A stretch of DNA of 64,000 nucleotides, taken from Rhizobium brockwellii. Lineage in GTDB: Bacteria > Pseudomonadota > Alphaproteobacteria > Rhizobiales > Rhizobiaceae. The notes below the pieces were generated by a model, which made no database searches, had not been told where the DNA came from, and saw only the letters and a list, made by a program, of their open reading frames with translations. The stretch lies in contig NZ_CP053439.1 in assembly GCF_000769405.2 (NCBI RefSeq), positions 2,480,001 to 2,544,000 on the forward strand, read 5' to 3'. Position numbers and translations under genes: made by a program. This document shows positions 28,430 through 36,470 of this stretch, piece after piece; the stretch's first letter is position 1, and every line of letters begins with the position of its first letter.

Positions 28430-28972
28430 ATGTCTTATCATGTGCAAAAATGCGGCCATGCGCAAAGATCCGGAAAGCGAATGGGCGTGGCTGTTGGCGC
28501 TGCGGTTATGCTGCTTTCCTTCCTTCAGCCTGCGGGGGCCGAGGAACTCGTCAATACCGGCTATTTCGGCGATGTCGCGATCAAGGGTTATGACCCGGTC
28601 GCCTATTTTACTGAAAACCAAGCCGTCGAAGGATCTGAGACCTATTCCCACCACTGGCTTGGCGCGACCTGGTATTTCGCCAGTGCGAGAAATCGCGATC
28701 TCTTCAAGGGCGACCCATCCAGATATGCGCCGCAATATGGCGGCTATTGCGCCGACGGCGTGTCGTTCGGGACGGTGACCACCAATATCGATCCGAAAGC
28801 TTGGCGGATCATCGATGGCAAACTGTACCTGAGCTATGACCCCGGCGCGGCCGAAGGCATGGAGAAAAATCCGACCAAGGTGACCGACTCGAAGAAACAT
28901 TGGTCCGAAGTTCAGCAGACGCTGATCTCGGAGAAGATGCACACCGTCTGGCAGCAACCGGATACGAAATGA
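28430..28972 (+). CDS. Exported YHS-domain protein
   Basis: 180 residues from ATG 28430. A signal or anchor segment (GVAVGAAVMLLSFLQPAGA, about 19-37) is followed by a YHS-type domain: VAIKGYDPVAYFTENQAVEG, HHWLGATWYFASARNRDLF and YAPQYGGYCADGVSFG. YHS domains bind metals such as copper or heavy metals; in this exported branch the metal is not known. It sits directly after the ankyrin gene on the same strand, a pairing that suggests a shared periplasmic job. The cyclase gene converges on it 19 bp downstream. Confidence 0.85.
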   Translation: MSYHVQKCGHAQRSGKRMGVAVGAAVMLLSFLQPAGAEELVNTGYFGDVAIKGYDPVAYFTENQAVEGSETYSHHWLGATWYFASARNRDLFKGDPSRYAPQYGGYCADGVSFGTVTTNIDPKAWRIIDGKLYLSYDPGAAEGMEKNPTKVTDSKKHWSEVQQTLISEKMHTVWQQPDTK

Positions 28973-28991
28973 CGCAGCAACGCCCGACCCG

Positions 28992-31208
28992 TCAGGGTGT
29001 GGGTGAAAAAAACGTCAAGGCGCGCGGCGTGACATGGACGTATGGCCTGTCGCGCTGTTCGCCTGACGTGTTGCGGTAAACATATCCGCACACAATCCGG
29101 TCGAGGAAATAGCCGTCGAATTTTTCGCAGAGACTGTCGCCCCGCACCTCGACGATACCGGTGATGTTGGTATTCGCGCTGCGATAGGCAGTGTTTCCAG
29201 CCTTGTCGAAATATTGGGTGAAATCCGTGCCGTTCTTGTGCTTGCCGGTCCAGCTCTTGCCATCGACAAGACTGCGCAGCTCTGCCTCGCCGAGCCTGTC
29301 GGCTTGATTGCCTGTAAAACCGAAGGGCCATTCGGGAATGCCGGCCTTTCGCAATCCAGCCAGATGGCGCTGCAGATCGCCGTCCCGCCAGTAATCATAG
29401 AGATAGCCGTAATAGGTGAGATTGCTTTCCGGGAAGAGCTCCAGCAGCTTTGCCGTCTCCGCTGCAGCCTTGGTTTCATTGCCCTGGTCGGCATAGGCGG
29501 CCGCCAGGTATTCGCGTGCCGGCTCGACCTTCGGCAGGCTGTCGAGCGTCGGCTCTATCAGCGAGATCGCGCGCTGATCATCGCCCGCGGTATAAAAAAC
29601 GATCCCTGCCAGCAGTTGAAAGCTCGACGCCGGCGAAGGGTCGAGCCGCAAAGCCTTTTCCATCTCAGCAACCGCCTGCCCGCTGCTTCCGGTGTGGACC
29701 AGGATGAGAGCGAGGTTGGCGGCGGCCTCCGCATCGTTCGGCTCCATCGCAACCGCCATGTTGGCGGAATTTTTGGCCTCCGTCTCGCGTCCATCCACCC
29801 ATTGCAGCAGGGCAAGCACCGTGTGCGCCCTGGCATTGTTGGGATCAAGCTTGAGGGCCTGCCCGGCGGCGTCATAGGCAATCTTGCGGGCGACGGCAGC
29901 CGACCAGAGATAATTATAGTCGTTGCGCCAGACATCGACGGCGACGCGGGCGATTCCCGCATGGGCATTGGCAAAGCCCGGATCGAGGTCGATCGCCTTC
30001 TGGTAGAAAGACAGGGTCCGGCGATAGGTGTCGACATCCCTGAAGATGAAGCCCTCCTGCTCGGCCCGCATGTAATAATCGTAGGCTTCGAGATTTTCGG
30101 TCGGGATCCGGGCCAGTTGATCGCGCTCGCGCGCGCTGAGCTTGACCGACAGAGCCGAGATGATCTTGCCGATCACATCGTCCTGAACGGCAAATAGGTC
30201 GGCATACTGGCGATCGTAGCGCTCGGCCCAGAGCGACAGGCCGGTGACCGCGTCGATCAGTTTGACATTGATCCGCAGCCGCGGCCCGGCCCGCTGCAAT
30301 GTCCCTTCGAGCACGTACTGAACGCCGAGTTCGGCAGCCACATCCTGAATCTTGCCGACGGAGTCCTGGATGGCGAAGACCGAATGACGGGCGATGACGA
30401 AGAGACCTGACACTTTGGACAGCTCGGTGATCAGGTCGTCCGTCAGACCCTCTGCGAGATGGTCGTGCTCGGTGTCGCCGCTGACATTGATGAAAGGCAG
30501 AACCGCGACCGAGGGCCTGTCCGGCAGCGGATAGGCGAAACGTTCACCAGGCCCCGGCGGTTTTGCCGCCATCCACGGCTGCCACCAGAGTGCAGCGCCC
30601 GCAAGAGCAAGGACAACGGCCGCTGCGATGCCTGCCAAGAGCCGGCGTCTCGGCGGGCGCCTCCGGCTTGGGAGGGTTTTGCCGGCAGCGGTGGGGTCAA
30701 GCAGGACGCGATAGACCCGGACCGGTTCGGTGATGCTCTTCAGCCGTTGCTCGCCGAGCGAAGCGAAACCGACCGGGATTTTCGATTTCACCTGGTCGTA
30801 TGTCGTGCCTGATATGGCGATGCCGCCCGGTTCGGCCAGCGCCTGTATTCGATCGGCGATATTAACGCCGTCGCCCTGGATGTCTTCGCCCTCGACGATG
30901 ATATCGCCGAGATTAATGCCGATCCGGAACTCGAGCCGATGCTCAGGCAGCGCCGCGGCACTCTGCGTGGCTTTCAGTTGCTGAACCTCCACCGCGCAGC
31001 GCAAGGCATCGACGACACTCTGAAATTCGACCAGCAGACCATCGCCCATGGTTTTGACCAGCCGGCCATGGTGACGCGCAATCGCCGGCTCGAAGACATC
31101 GTTCTGGTCCGCCTGAAAACGCGCACGGGTGCCCTCTTCGTCGATCTGGCTCAATCGACTGTAACCGACGACATCAGCGATCAGGATTGCTGCAAGACGG
31201 CGCTCCAT
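28992..31208 (-). CDS. Class III adenylate/guanylate cyclase with TPR domain
   Basis: 738 residues. The N-terminal class III cyclase domain (1-170) has the metal aspartates Asp12 (ILIADVVGYSRL) and Asp56 (VKTMGDGLLVEF) and the GVNIADRIQALAEPGGI segment. A single membrane helix lies at about 190-208. The periplasmic or distal part starts with a TolB-like N-terminal region (PSVAVLPFINVSGDTEHDHL), followed by TPR-type helical repeats to about 620 and a C-terminal domain with cysteines. This is a family expanded in rhizobia. It makes cAMP or cGMP from NTP in the cytoplasm. It is divergent from a second cyclase gene with 233 bp between starts. Confidence 0.92.
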   Translation of the reverse strand: MERRLAAILIADVVGYSRLSQIDEEGTRARFQADQNDVFEPAIARHHGRLVKTMGDGLLVEFQSVVDALRCAVEVQQLKATQSAAALPEHRLEFRIGINLGDIIVEGEDIQGDGVNIADRIQALAEPGGIAISGTTYDQVKSKIPVGFASLGEQRLKSITEPVRVYRVLLDPTAAGKTLPSRRRPPRRRLLAGIAAAVVLALAGAALWWQPWMAAKPPGPGERFAYPLPDRPSVAVLPFINVSGDTEHDHLAEGLTDDLITELSKVSGLFVIARHSVFAIQDSVGKIQDVAAELGVQYVLEGTLQRAGPRLRINVKLIDAVTGLSLWAERYDRQYADLFAVQDDVIGKIISALSVKLSARERDQLARIPTENLEAYDYYMRAEQEGFIFRDVDTYRRTLSFYQKAIDLDPGFANAHAGIARVAVDVWRNDYNYLWSAAVARKIAYDAAGQALKLDPNNARAHTVLALLQWVDGRETEAKNSANMAVAMEPNDAEAAANLALILVHTGSSGQAVAEMEKALRLDPSPASSFQLLAGIVFYTAGDDQRAISLIEPTLDSLPKVEPAREYLAAAYADQGNETKAAAETAKLLELFPESNLTYYGYLYDYWRDGDLQRHLAGLRKAGIPEWPFGFTGNQADRLGEAELRSLVDGKSWTGKHKNGTDFTQYFDKAGNTAYRSANTNITGIVEVRGDSLCEKFDGYFLDRIVCGYVYRNTSGEQRDRPYVHVTPRALTFFSPTP

Positions 31209-31441
31209 CCCCGGTCTTTCCTGGAGAGCGAATGTATTGTTAACAATATCCTACAGTAGGTTCCGTCGTGATGCTATCGCCAGGGCCGCACGATATTCAA
31301 TTTGGCGGTGATGTGCCTGATCAGGATGGCGCCGGACGAAATACTTCAAGCCATCGTTGTCTTCGATGATTGGGAGAGTTGCCAAAAGCAGGAGAGTGTC
31401 GGAAGCTTGTTTTTTGGCTCTTAGGCGATGGACTTGGAGAT

Positions 31442-32209
31442 ATGACGACAGCCTCTTCCACGGAGCCAACCAGGCACGGCAGCGCCAGGATCTGTCGCGG
31501 CTGCTGGGATCAGATGCATATGCCGATTCCAATCGGCGGCCCGCTCGCCTTGCCCTTCCGCGCCTTCGGCATCACCCGCAGCAAGATGAACCCCGATATC
31601 TGCACGATCTGCGAGCGCTCCTTCCAATATGTCAAGAAGCAGCGCCAGATCACTGTCGGCGCCACCATCCTGTTTGCCGATATCAGGGGTTTCACGGATC
31701 TCTCGGAGCGCATCGAGGCGGTGCAACTGAGCGAGATTGTCAGCCTGTTTCAGGATCGCTGCGCGCAGGCGATCTGGGCGCATGATGGCATCGTCAACAA
31801 GCAGATGGGCGACGGCCTGATGGCGATTTTCAATTTTCCGATCGTCAGAAAGGATCACGCCGACGCCGCGATCTTGGCCGCGCAGGAGATCCAGCGAAAC
31901 TGTGCCGCCGCGCTGAGCGGTCTGGTGCTCGAGGCATTGCCCGGCCGCACTCTCGGCGTCGGCGTCGGCATCCATTCCGGCGAGGTCCAGATCGGCGAAT
32001 TTTCAAGCTTCCGCAGCGATTTCACGGCGATCGGCGGCGTCGTCAACCAGGCCGCAAGGCTGGAATCCCAGGCCGCCGCCGGCGAGATCCTGATCTCGGC
32101 CGAAACGGCCGCGAAGGCACCCGGTCTTACAGGCGGCTCAGAGACACGCGTCCTTACGTTGAAGGGCATCGAGCAGCCGGTGCGGGCACAGGTGCTGGCA
32201 AAACCTTGA
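31442..32209 (+). CDS. Class III nucleotide cyclase with N-terminal double CxxC motif
   Basis: 255 residues from ATG 31442, which has GGAG 6 bp upstream; the frame extends to 31370 without a good site. Residues 1-65 hold two CxxC pairs (Cys18-Cys21 in CRGC and Cys54-Cys57 in CTIC), a likely zinc-binding module. The cyclase domain has the metal aspartates Asp80 (FADIRGFTDL) and Asp124 (QMGDGLMAIF) and GGVVNQAARLESQAAAGEI. There is no membrane helix, so it should be soluble. It is divergent from the membrane cyclase. The cysteine module could sense metal or redox state; that is inference. Confidence 0.87.
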   Translation: MTTASSTEPTRHGSARICRGCWDQMHMPIPIGGPLALPFRAFGITRSKMNPDICTICERSFQYVKKQRQITVGATILFADIRGFTDLSERIEAVQLSEIVSLFQDRCAQAIWAHDGIVNKQMGDGLMAIFNFPIVRKDHADAAILAAQEIQRNCAAALSGLVLEALPGRTLGVGVGIHSGEVQIGEFSSFRSDFTAIGGVVNQAARLESQAAAGEILISAETAAKAPGLTGGSETRVLTLKGIEQPVRAQVLAKP

Positions 32210-32368
32210 CCATCGCCCCATCCTCAACATGGCAGCCGCGATTTCTCACGCTGTGATTGCCAAACACATCGGATTACAAGCAAGTTAATTCTCCGGAAAC
32301 AAACATCGCTTATCTCTGATGGCGTCCGAAAGGGAACCGGCGAGGCTGGCGAAGACCCCGCCTCTGCC

Positions 32369-32746
32369 TCAGTACTTCATGTTCCGCAATTCGGGAAAAT
32401 CATAGTAACGCAGCCGTTCGTCGTGGCAGCGATAGTCGTTCTTTTTCAGGTACAGTATCATGTTGTGTTGCAAGCCCAGGCCGATATAAGACCAGCTTGG
32501 GTAGGCACGTTCCGTCGTGCGCGTGCAATAAGCATATATCTGCTTTTCCGGATTAAGCAGAACCACGCTGGAAATCTCGGCCTTCACGAAGTTCCCCGGT
32601 TTAATGGTTCCCCGCAGAGCGTCGACGTATTCGCGTCGAACCGCGCTGGAAGGCGGCCGCTGGGAATCTACAACGGACTGCGGCGCCGGAGTCTGGCAGC
32701 CAGACAGTGCCAGCGGTACAGCGCAAACAAGGAATTTGATTTTCAT
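32369..32746 (-). CDS. Small lipoprotein, paralogue 1
   Basis: 125 residues. The lipoprotein signal is MKIKFLVCAVPLALSGCQ (Cys17). The mature part starts SVVDSQRPPSSAVRREYVDA and ends with a Cys and RLRYYDFPELRNMKY. It is a paralogue of the next gene, sharing QRPPSS, the strand SSVVLLNPEKQIYAYC, and the RCHDERLRYYDFPEL end. Envelope location is expected. The function is unknown and I know no named family. The pair is separated by 167 bp that contain a REP-like repeat. Confidence 0.78.
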   Translation of the reverse strand: MKIKFLVCAVPLALSGCQTPAPQSVVDSQRPPSSAVRREYVDALRGTIKPGNFVKAEISSVVLLNPEKQIYAYCTRTTERAYPSWSYIGLGLQHNMILYLKKNDYRCHDERLRYYDFPELRNMKY

Positions 32747-32799
32747 TCAGTTGGATCTCCCTCTATCAAAGTTGATGGACCGGGTTTCCCGAAGGCGAT

Positions 32800-32890
32800 G
32801 GCTGCAAGCAGCAATGTCGCACCCTGTGCATCGCGGCTCCGCCCTGCGGGCTACGCACCTCAGCATGAGGAAGGCTGGAGGATGCCGCAC
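32800..32890. repeat. REP-like palindromic repeat between paralogous lipoprotein genes
   Basis: Contains TCGCGGCTCCGCCCTGCGGG and CTACGCACCTCAGCATGAGG, related in layout to the repeats at 19945-20130 and 21080-21190. Confidence 0.5.
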
Positions 32891-32913
32891 CCCAACGACG
32901 CCGTCGCCCTGCG

Positions 32914-33303
32914 TCAGGTCTTCATGCCGGTCAACTCAGGAAACGGGTAGTAGCGCAGCCGCTTGTCGCGGCAGCGATCGTCATTCACCGTCGCGCCTAA
33001 TATTTTGCCATCTGTGAAGGAGACACCGAGGTAGGCCCAGTCTCCCCAGCCGCGCTTGGCCACCAAACGCACGCAGTAAGCATAGATCTTTTTCTCAGGT
33101 TCAAGCACCACCACGCTGGAAATGCGGGCCCATACGACTTCTCCTGCTTCGTGCCTGTAGCTTCTCTTGAACACGATGTTGATGAAATTCTGCCGGACGT
33201 CACTCGAGGGAGGACGCTGTGAATCCGCAACGGATTGCGACACGGGGGCGTTGCAGCCGGCCAGCATCAGCAGGGCAGCGCAAACAAGGACTTTTATTCT
33301 CAT
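32914..33303 (-). CDS. Small lipoprotein, paralogue 2
   Basis: 129 residues. The signal MRIKVLVCAALLMLAGCN (Cys17) is nearly the same as in the gene at 32369. Shared parts are SQSVADSQRPPSSDVR, SSVVVLEPEKKIYAYC and the end RCRDKRLRYYPFPELTGMK; the middle differs more. Tandem duplication of one gene is the simplest origin. Both keep the lipobox and the two later cysteines, so both are probably functional envelope proteins of unknown role. Confidence 0.78.
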   Translation of the reverse strand: MRIKVLVCAALLMLAGCNAPVSQSVADSQRPPSSDVRQNFINIVFKRSYRHEAGEVVWARISSVVVLEPEKKIYAYCVRLVAKRGWGDWAYLGVSFTDGKILGATVNDDRCRDKRLRYYPFPELTGMKT

Positions 33304-33451
33304 TCAGTTGATCTCCAAAGAATCGGAGCGCGGTAACGCTGCGTATTTCCTACAAACACAGCGGGAATAATATTTGCAATACATGAAAGGCACATTGTTG
33401 ACGCTGCGGATGCCGGCCGCGTGGCGCGTGGATATAGCAGCGTCGCTCCAG

Positions 33452-33745
33452 CTATACCACAGGGTTCAAAGCGGAGGCTTCGGCACCGTCTTCATCATCA
33501 TTGATCGTAACGCCGGCTTCCAGCGCGGCCAGGATGAAAGCTTGCCGCACCGTCTCGGCCGGCATGCGTCCGGCAAGCCAGGCGCGGCAGAAATCGATCG
33601 CCCTTTGCTGGTGGACGCCGCCATTGACCGGCCAGTCGGAGACGAGTGCATAAAGCGCATCCTGCGGTGAGCGCAGAACCAGCCGCTCGCCGGTATCAAG
33701 GTCGATCGAGATCGTTTTTTTCCAGAAGGCGGAATGGTCGCTAAT
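33452..33745 (-). pseudogene. DUF982 family gene without a canonical start codon
   Basis: Reading the minus strand to the TAG at 33452 gives about 97 residues of DUF982 type: SAFWKKTISIDLDTGERLVL, SPQDALYALVSDWPVNGG, RAIDFCRAWLAGRMPAETVR and QAFILAALEAGV. The frame is closed upstream by a TAG near 33778, and no ATG, GTG or TTG lies between that stop and the conserved part. The only candidates are ATT at 33743-33745 or CTG further in. A run of seven A next to the FWKK codons could mark a one-base indel linking to a GTG in another frame. Either a rare start codon or a decayed gene is possible. Confidence 0.6.
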
Positions 33746-33962
33746 GGCAGTAGCACCTGAAGCTGAAGTGACAGGAAACTAACTGCGGAAGGCCGATTTC
33801 GGTTCCGATACGAGGGTGCGGACGATCGCCGCGCGTCATTTCACGAATGTCGTCGGTCTTTGGGTGAAGAAACGACGGGCGGCGAATGGATATTGAAAGC
33901 GGGAACGCCGGCCAATGCCTCACTTTTGGCCGGGCCGATCTCGATGGTTGCCGCCCCGGCTG

Positions 33963-34304
33963 TCAGCTGGGCAGCTTGCAGCCCTTGCTCATTCCAGCCG
34001 ACTGCATGGCCGAAACCTTGCCTTTGGACGCGGCAATTTCCCCTTCCTTGTCTCCTCCGGCGACGCTGCCGATGGGGACGCCGACGAGGAAGACACCGAA
34101 AGCATCGCCGTTCGCTGCGCTGATCTGCTGCTTGGACAGGTCGTCGAGCTTGGCCTTCTCTTTCTTATGTTCCACTGCGAGCGCCGCGCAACTGAGGTTC
34201 GTATAGGCCGCCATCGGAATATCGACCTGGACGATGGCGTCAGGACGCTTGGCGCAGCTGGCCACTGCCGCGGCGGCCGCAAATGCAATAATGATCTTGT
34301 TCAT
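33963..34304 (-). CDS. Small lipoprotein with glycine-rich segment
   Basis: 113 residues. The signal MNKIIIAFAAAAAVASC has its lipobox at VASC (Cys17). The mature part has a helical segment rich in Lys and Glu (ALAVEHKKEKAKLDDLSKQQ), then FGVFLVGVPIGSVAGGDKEG, a glycine-zipper-like hydrophobic stretch often seen in small envelope proteins, and a final Cys. The function is unknown. It is transcribed away from the GH15 gene. Confidence 0.75.
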   Translation of the reverse strand: MNKIIIAFAAAAAVASCAKRPDAIVQVDIPMAAYTNLSCAALAVEHKKEKAKLDDLSKQQISAANGDAFGVFLVGVPIGSVAGGDKEGEIAASKGKVSAMQSAGMSKGCKLPS

Positions 34305-34550
34305 GAATGGTCCCCAATTCCCGCAGCAGCTGTAACATCGGCGCGCGCACTGCGGGAGGCGGCAGAGCCTTCAACCACAGACTTTTATTTATCGACACTT
34401 TCCATTTCGGCTTGGCATTGCTGGCGATGCCCCATTGATATCCGGAGTTTGCATCATAGCCGGCACGCCTACCGTCCCGTTAGTTTCCGCGCTTGACCTC
34501 CGCGCACGGCCTCTACCTAAAAGCCCGACTGCTATGCAAAGGAGGCTCCG

Positions 34551-36341
34551 GTGTCGGTACCCATTGAGGACTACGCGCTCATCGGCGATTGCGAAACCGC
34601 CGCACTCGTCTCGAAGAACGGCTCGATCGACTGGCTCTGTTTTCCGCGCTTCGATTCCCCCGCCTGTTTTGCCGCCCTGCTCGGCGCCGAGGATAACGGC
34701 TTCTGGTCGCTGTCACCGTCAGGTGAAAATGTCCGCGTCACGCGCCGCTACCGCAACGACACGCTCATTCTCGAAACCGAGTTTCAGACCGAGACCGGCA
34801 CCGCCGTTCTCATCGACTTCATGCCGCTTCGCGATGGCACGAGCGATCTGATGCGCATCGTCGAGGGCAAGAGCGGCACTGTCGCCTTCGATATGGAGCT
34901 CAACCTTCGCTTCGATTACGGCCGAACCGTTCCCTGGGTCACGCATGGCGAGGATGGCGGCATCACCGCCATTGCCGGCCCTGACAGGCTGACCCTGAAT
35001 TGCGCCGTCCCGCTCGAAGGCCGCGGCCTGAGCACGGTCGGCTCCTTCCAGGTTGCCGCTGGCGAGAGCCAGATCTTCACCCTGACCTGGTCCCCCTCGC
35101 ATATGCCGCAGCCGGCTCAGCGGCAGGTGGAATATGCGCTGCCGGACACGGAGGAATTCTGGCAATCCTTTGCCGCGAAATGCCCGAAAGTGGGCCGGTG
35201 GACGGAACAGGTCAAACGCTCGCTCATCACGCTCAAGGCACTGACCTACATGCCGACGGGCGGCATCGTCGCCGCGGCGACAACCTCCCTGCCGGAAAAG
35301 ATCGGCGGGCCGCGCAACTGGGACTACCGCTATTGCTGGCTGCGGGACGCGACGCTGACCCTGCTCGCGCTGATGAAACTCGGCTATTACGAGGAAGCCA
35401 GTGCCTGGCGCAACTGGCTGCTGCGCGCGGTCGCCGGCGCCCCGGCGCAGATGCAGATCATGTATGGCGTCGCCGGTGAGCGCAATCTGCTGGAATGGCA
35501 GGTTCCCTGGCTGAGTGGCTACGAGGGCTCGACACCCGTACGCATCGGCAATGCCGCTGCCGAACAGGTGCAGCTCGATGTCTATGGCGAGGTGGCCGAC
35601 GCCCTGCTGCAGGCCCGCAAGGGCGGGCTTCCGCCGCATCACCGCGGACGCGAACTGGCGGCTGCCATTCTGCCCTTTCTCGAAAAAATCTGGATGGAGC
35701 CCGATGAAGGCATATGGGAGGTGCGCGGCCAGCGCCAGCATTTCACCTATTCGAAGGTCATGGCCTGGGTGGCCTTCGACCGCGCCGTCCAGATTGCCGA
35801 GGCGGACGGCGAGCCCGAGGCCGCCGCACGTTGGCGCACGCTCGCAGATCACATCCATGCCGAGGTTTGCGAGAAGGCTTTCGATCCCGAACTCGGCTGT
35901 TTCGTGCAGGCCTACGGCTCCAAGGCGCTTGATGCCAGCCTGCTGCATCTCGGCATGGTCGGCTTCATCCCGCCTGATGATCCGCGCTATGTCGCGACAG
36001 TCGAGGCGATCGAGCGCAAGCTGCTGCGCGATGGTCTGCTGCTGCGCTACGAGACGCAGGAGGTGGACGACGGCCTGCCGCCAGGCGAAGGCGCGTTCCT
36101 CGCCTGCAGCTTCTGGCTCGTCGACGCCCTCGGCATGATCGGCCGCCGCGACGATGCGCTGCGCCTGTTCGAGCGGCTGCTTTCTATCTGCAACGATGTC
36201 GGGCTTCTGGCGGAAGAATATGATCCCGCCGCCCGCCGCATGCTCGGCAACTTCCCGCAGGCCTTCAGCCATGTCGGGTTGATCAACAGTGCGTTGAACC
36301 TCGCGCGACTGGAGGGGCCGGCGGACCAGCGTTCGGCTTGA
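34551..36341 (+). CDS. Glycoside hydrolase family 15 protein (glucoamylase/trehalase type)
   Basis: 596 residues, starting at GTG 34551 with AAGGAGG 6 bp upstream. The N-terminal beta-sandwich (IEDYALIGDCETAALVSKNG, SIDWLCFPRFDSPACF) precedes an (alpha/alpha)6 barrel with GPRNWDYRYCWLRDATLT. The catalytic acid is probably Glu386 in EPDEGIWEVRG and the base lies in LLAEEYDP near residue 560. Bacterial members of this group hydrolyse trehalose or alpha-glucans. No signal peptide is present, so the substrate is cytoplasmic, and trehalose turnover is a reasonable inference. It is monocistronic and 129 bp ahead of uvrB. Confidence 0.9.
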   Translation: MSVPIEDYALIGDCETAALVSKNGSIDWLCFPRFDSPACFAALLGAEDNGFWSLSPSGENVRVTRRYRNDTLILETEFQTETGTAVLIDFMPLRDGTSDLMRIVEGKSGTVAFDMELNLRFDYGRTVPWVTHGEDGGITAIAGPDRLTLNCAVPLEGRGLSTVGSFQVAAGESQIFTLTWSPSHMPQPAQRQVEYALPDTEEFWQSFAAKCPKVGRWTEQVKRSLITLKALTYMPTGGIVAAATTSLPEKIGGPRNWDYRYCWLRDATLTLLALMKLGYYEEASAWRNWLLRAVAGAPAQMQIMYGVAGERNLLEWQVPWLSGYEGSTPVRIGNAAAEQVQLDVYGEVADALLQARKGGLPPHHRGRELAAAILPFLEKIWMEPDEGIWEVRGQRQHFTYSKVMAWVAFDRAVQIAEADGEPEAAARWRTLADHIHAEVCEKAFDPELGCFVQAYGSKALDASLLHLGMVGFIPPDDPRYVATVEAIERKLLRDGLLLRYETQEVDDGLPPGEGAFLACSFWLVDALGMIGRRDDALRLFERLLSICNDVGLLAEEYDPAARRMLGNFPQAFSHVGLINSALNLARLEGPADQRSA

Positions 36342-36398
36342 TGGGTTTGGGGAGGGGTCTTTTAGTATCACGCGACCGGGAGACTATTCAAAAATCCG

Positions 36399-36413
36399 AA
36401 CGATTCATTCGTT
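36399..36413. promoter_or_regulatory. Inverted repeat in the uvrB promoter region
   Basis: AACGATTCATTCGTT is an inverted repeat of 5+5 bp with a 5-bp spacer, 58 bp before the uvrB start. It is not the GTTC-N7-GTTC type LexA box of alphaproteobacteria, and its role is unknown. Confidence 0.3.
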
Positions 36414-36470
36414 TCCCTTTTGTACTCTTTCCCTCTTCACTTTCGCGCTGACTCTCTCCATATTCCCGCC

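Noticed and set aside
34719..36371. Minus-strand open frame of 550 codons
   Set aside because: It is antisense to the GH15 gene and has no domain pattern.
36380..36470. LexA (SOS) box before uvrB
   Set aside because: No GTTC-N7-GTTC or GAAC-N7-GAAC could be found; GAAC occurs once without a partner at the right distance.
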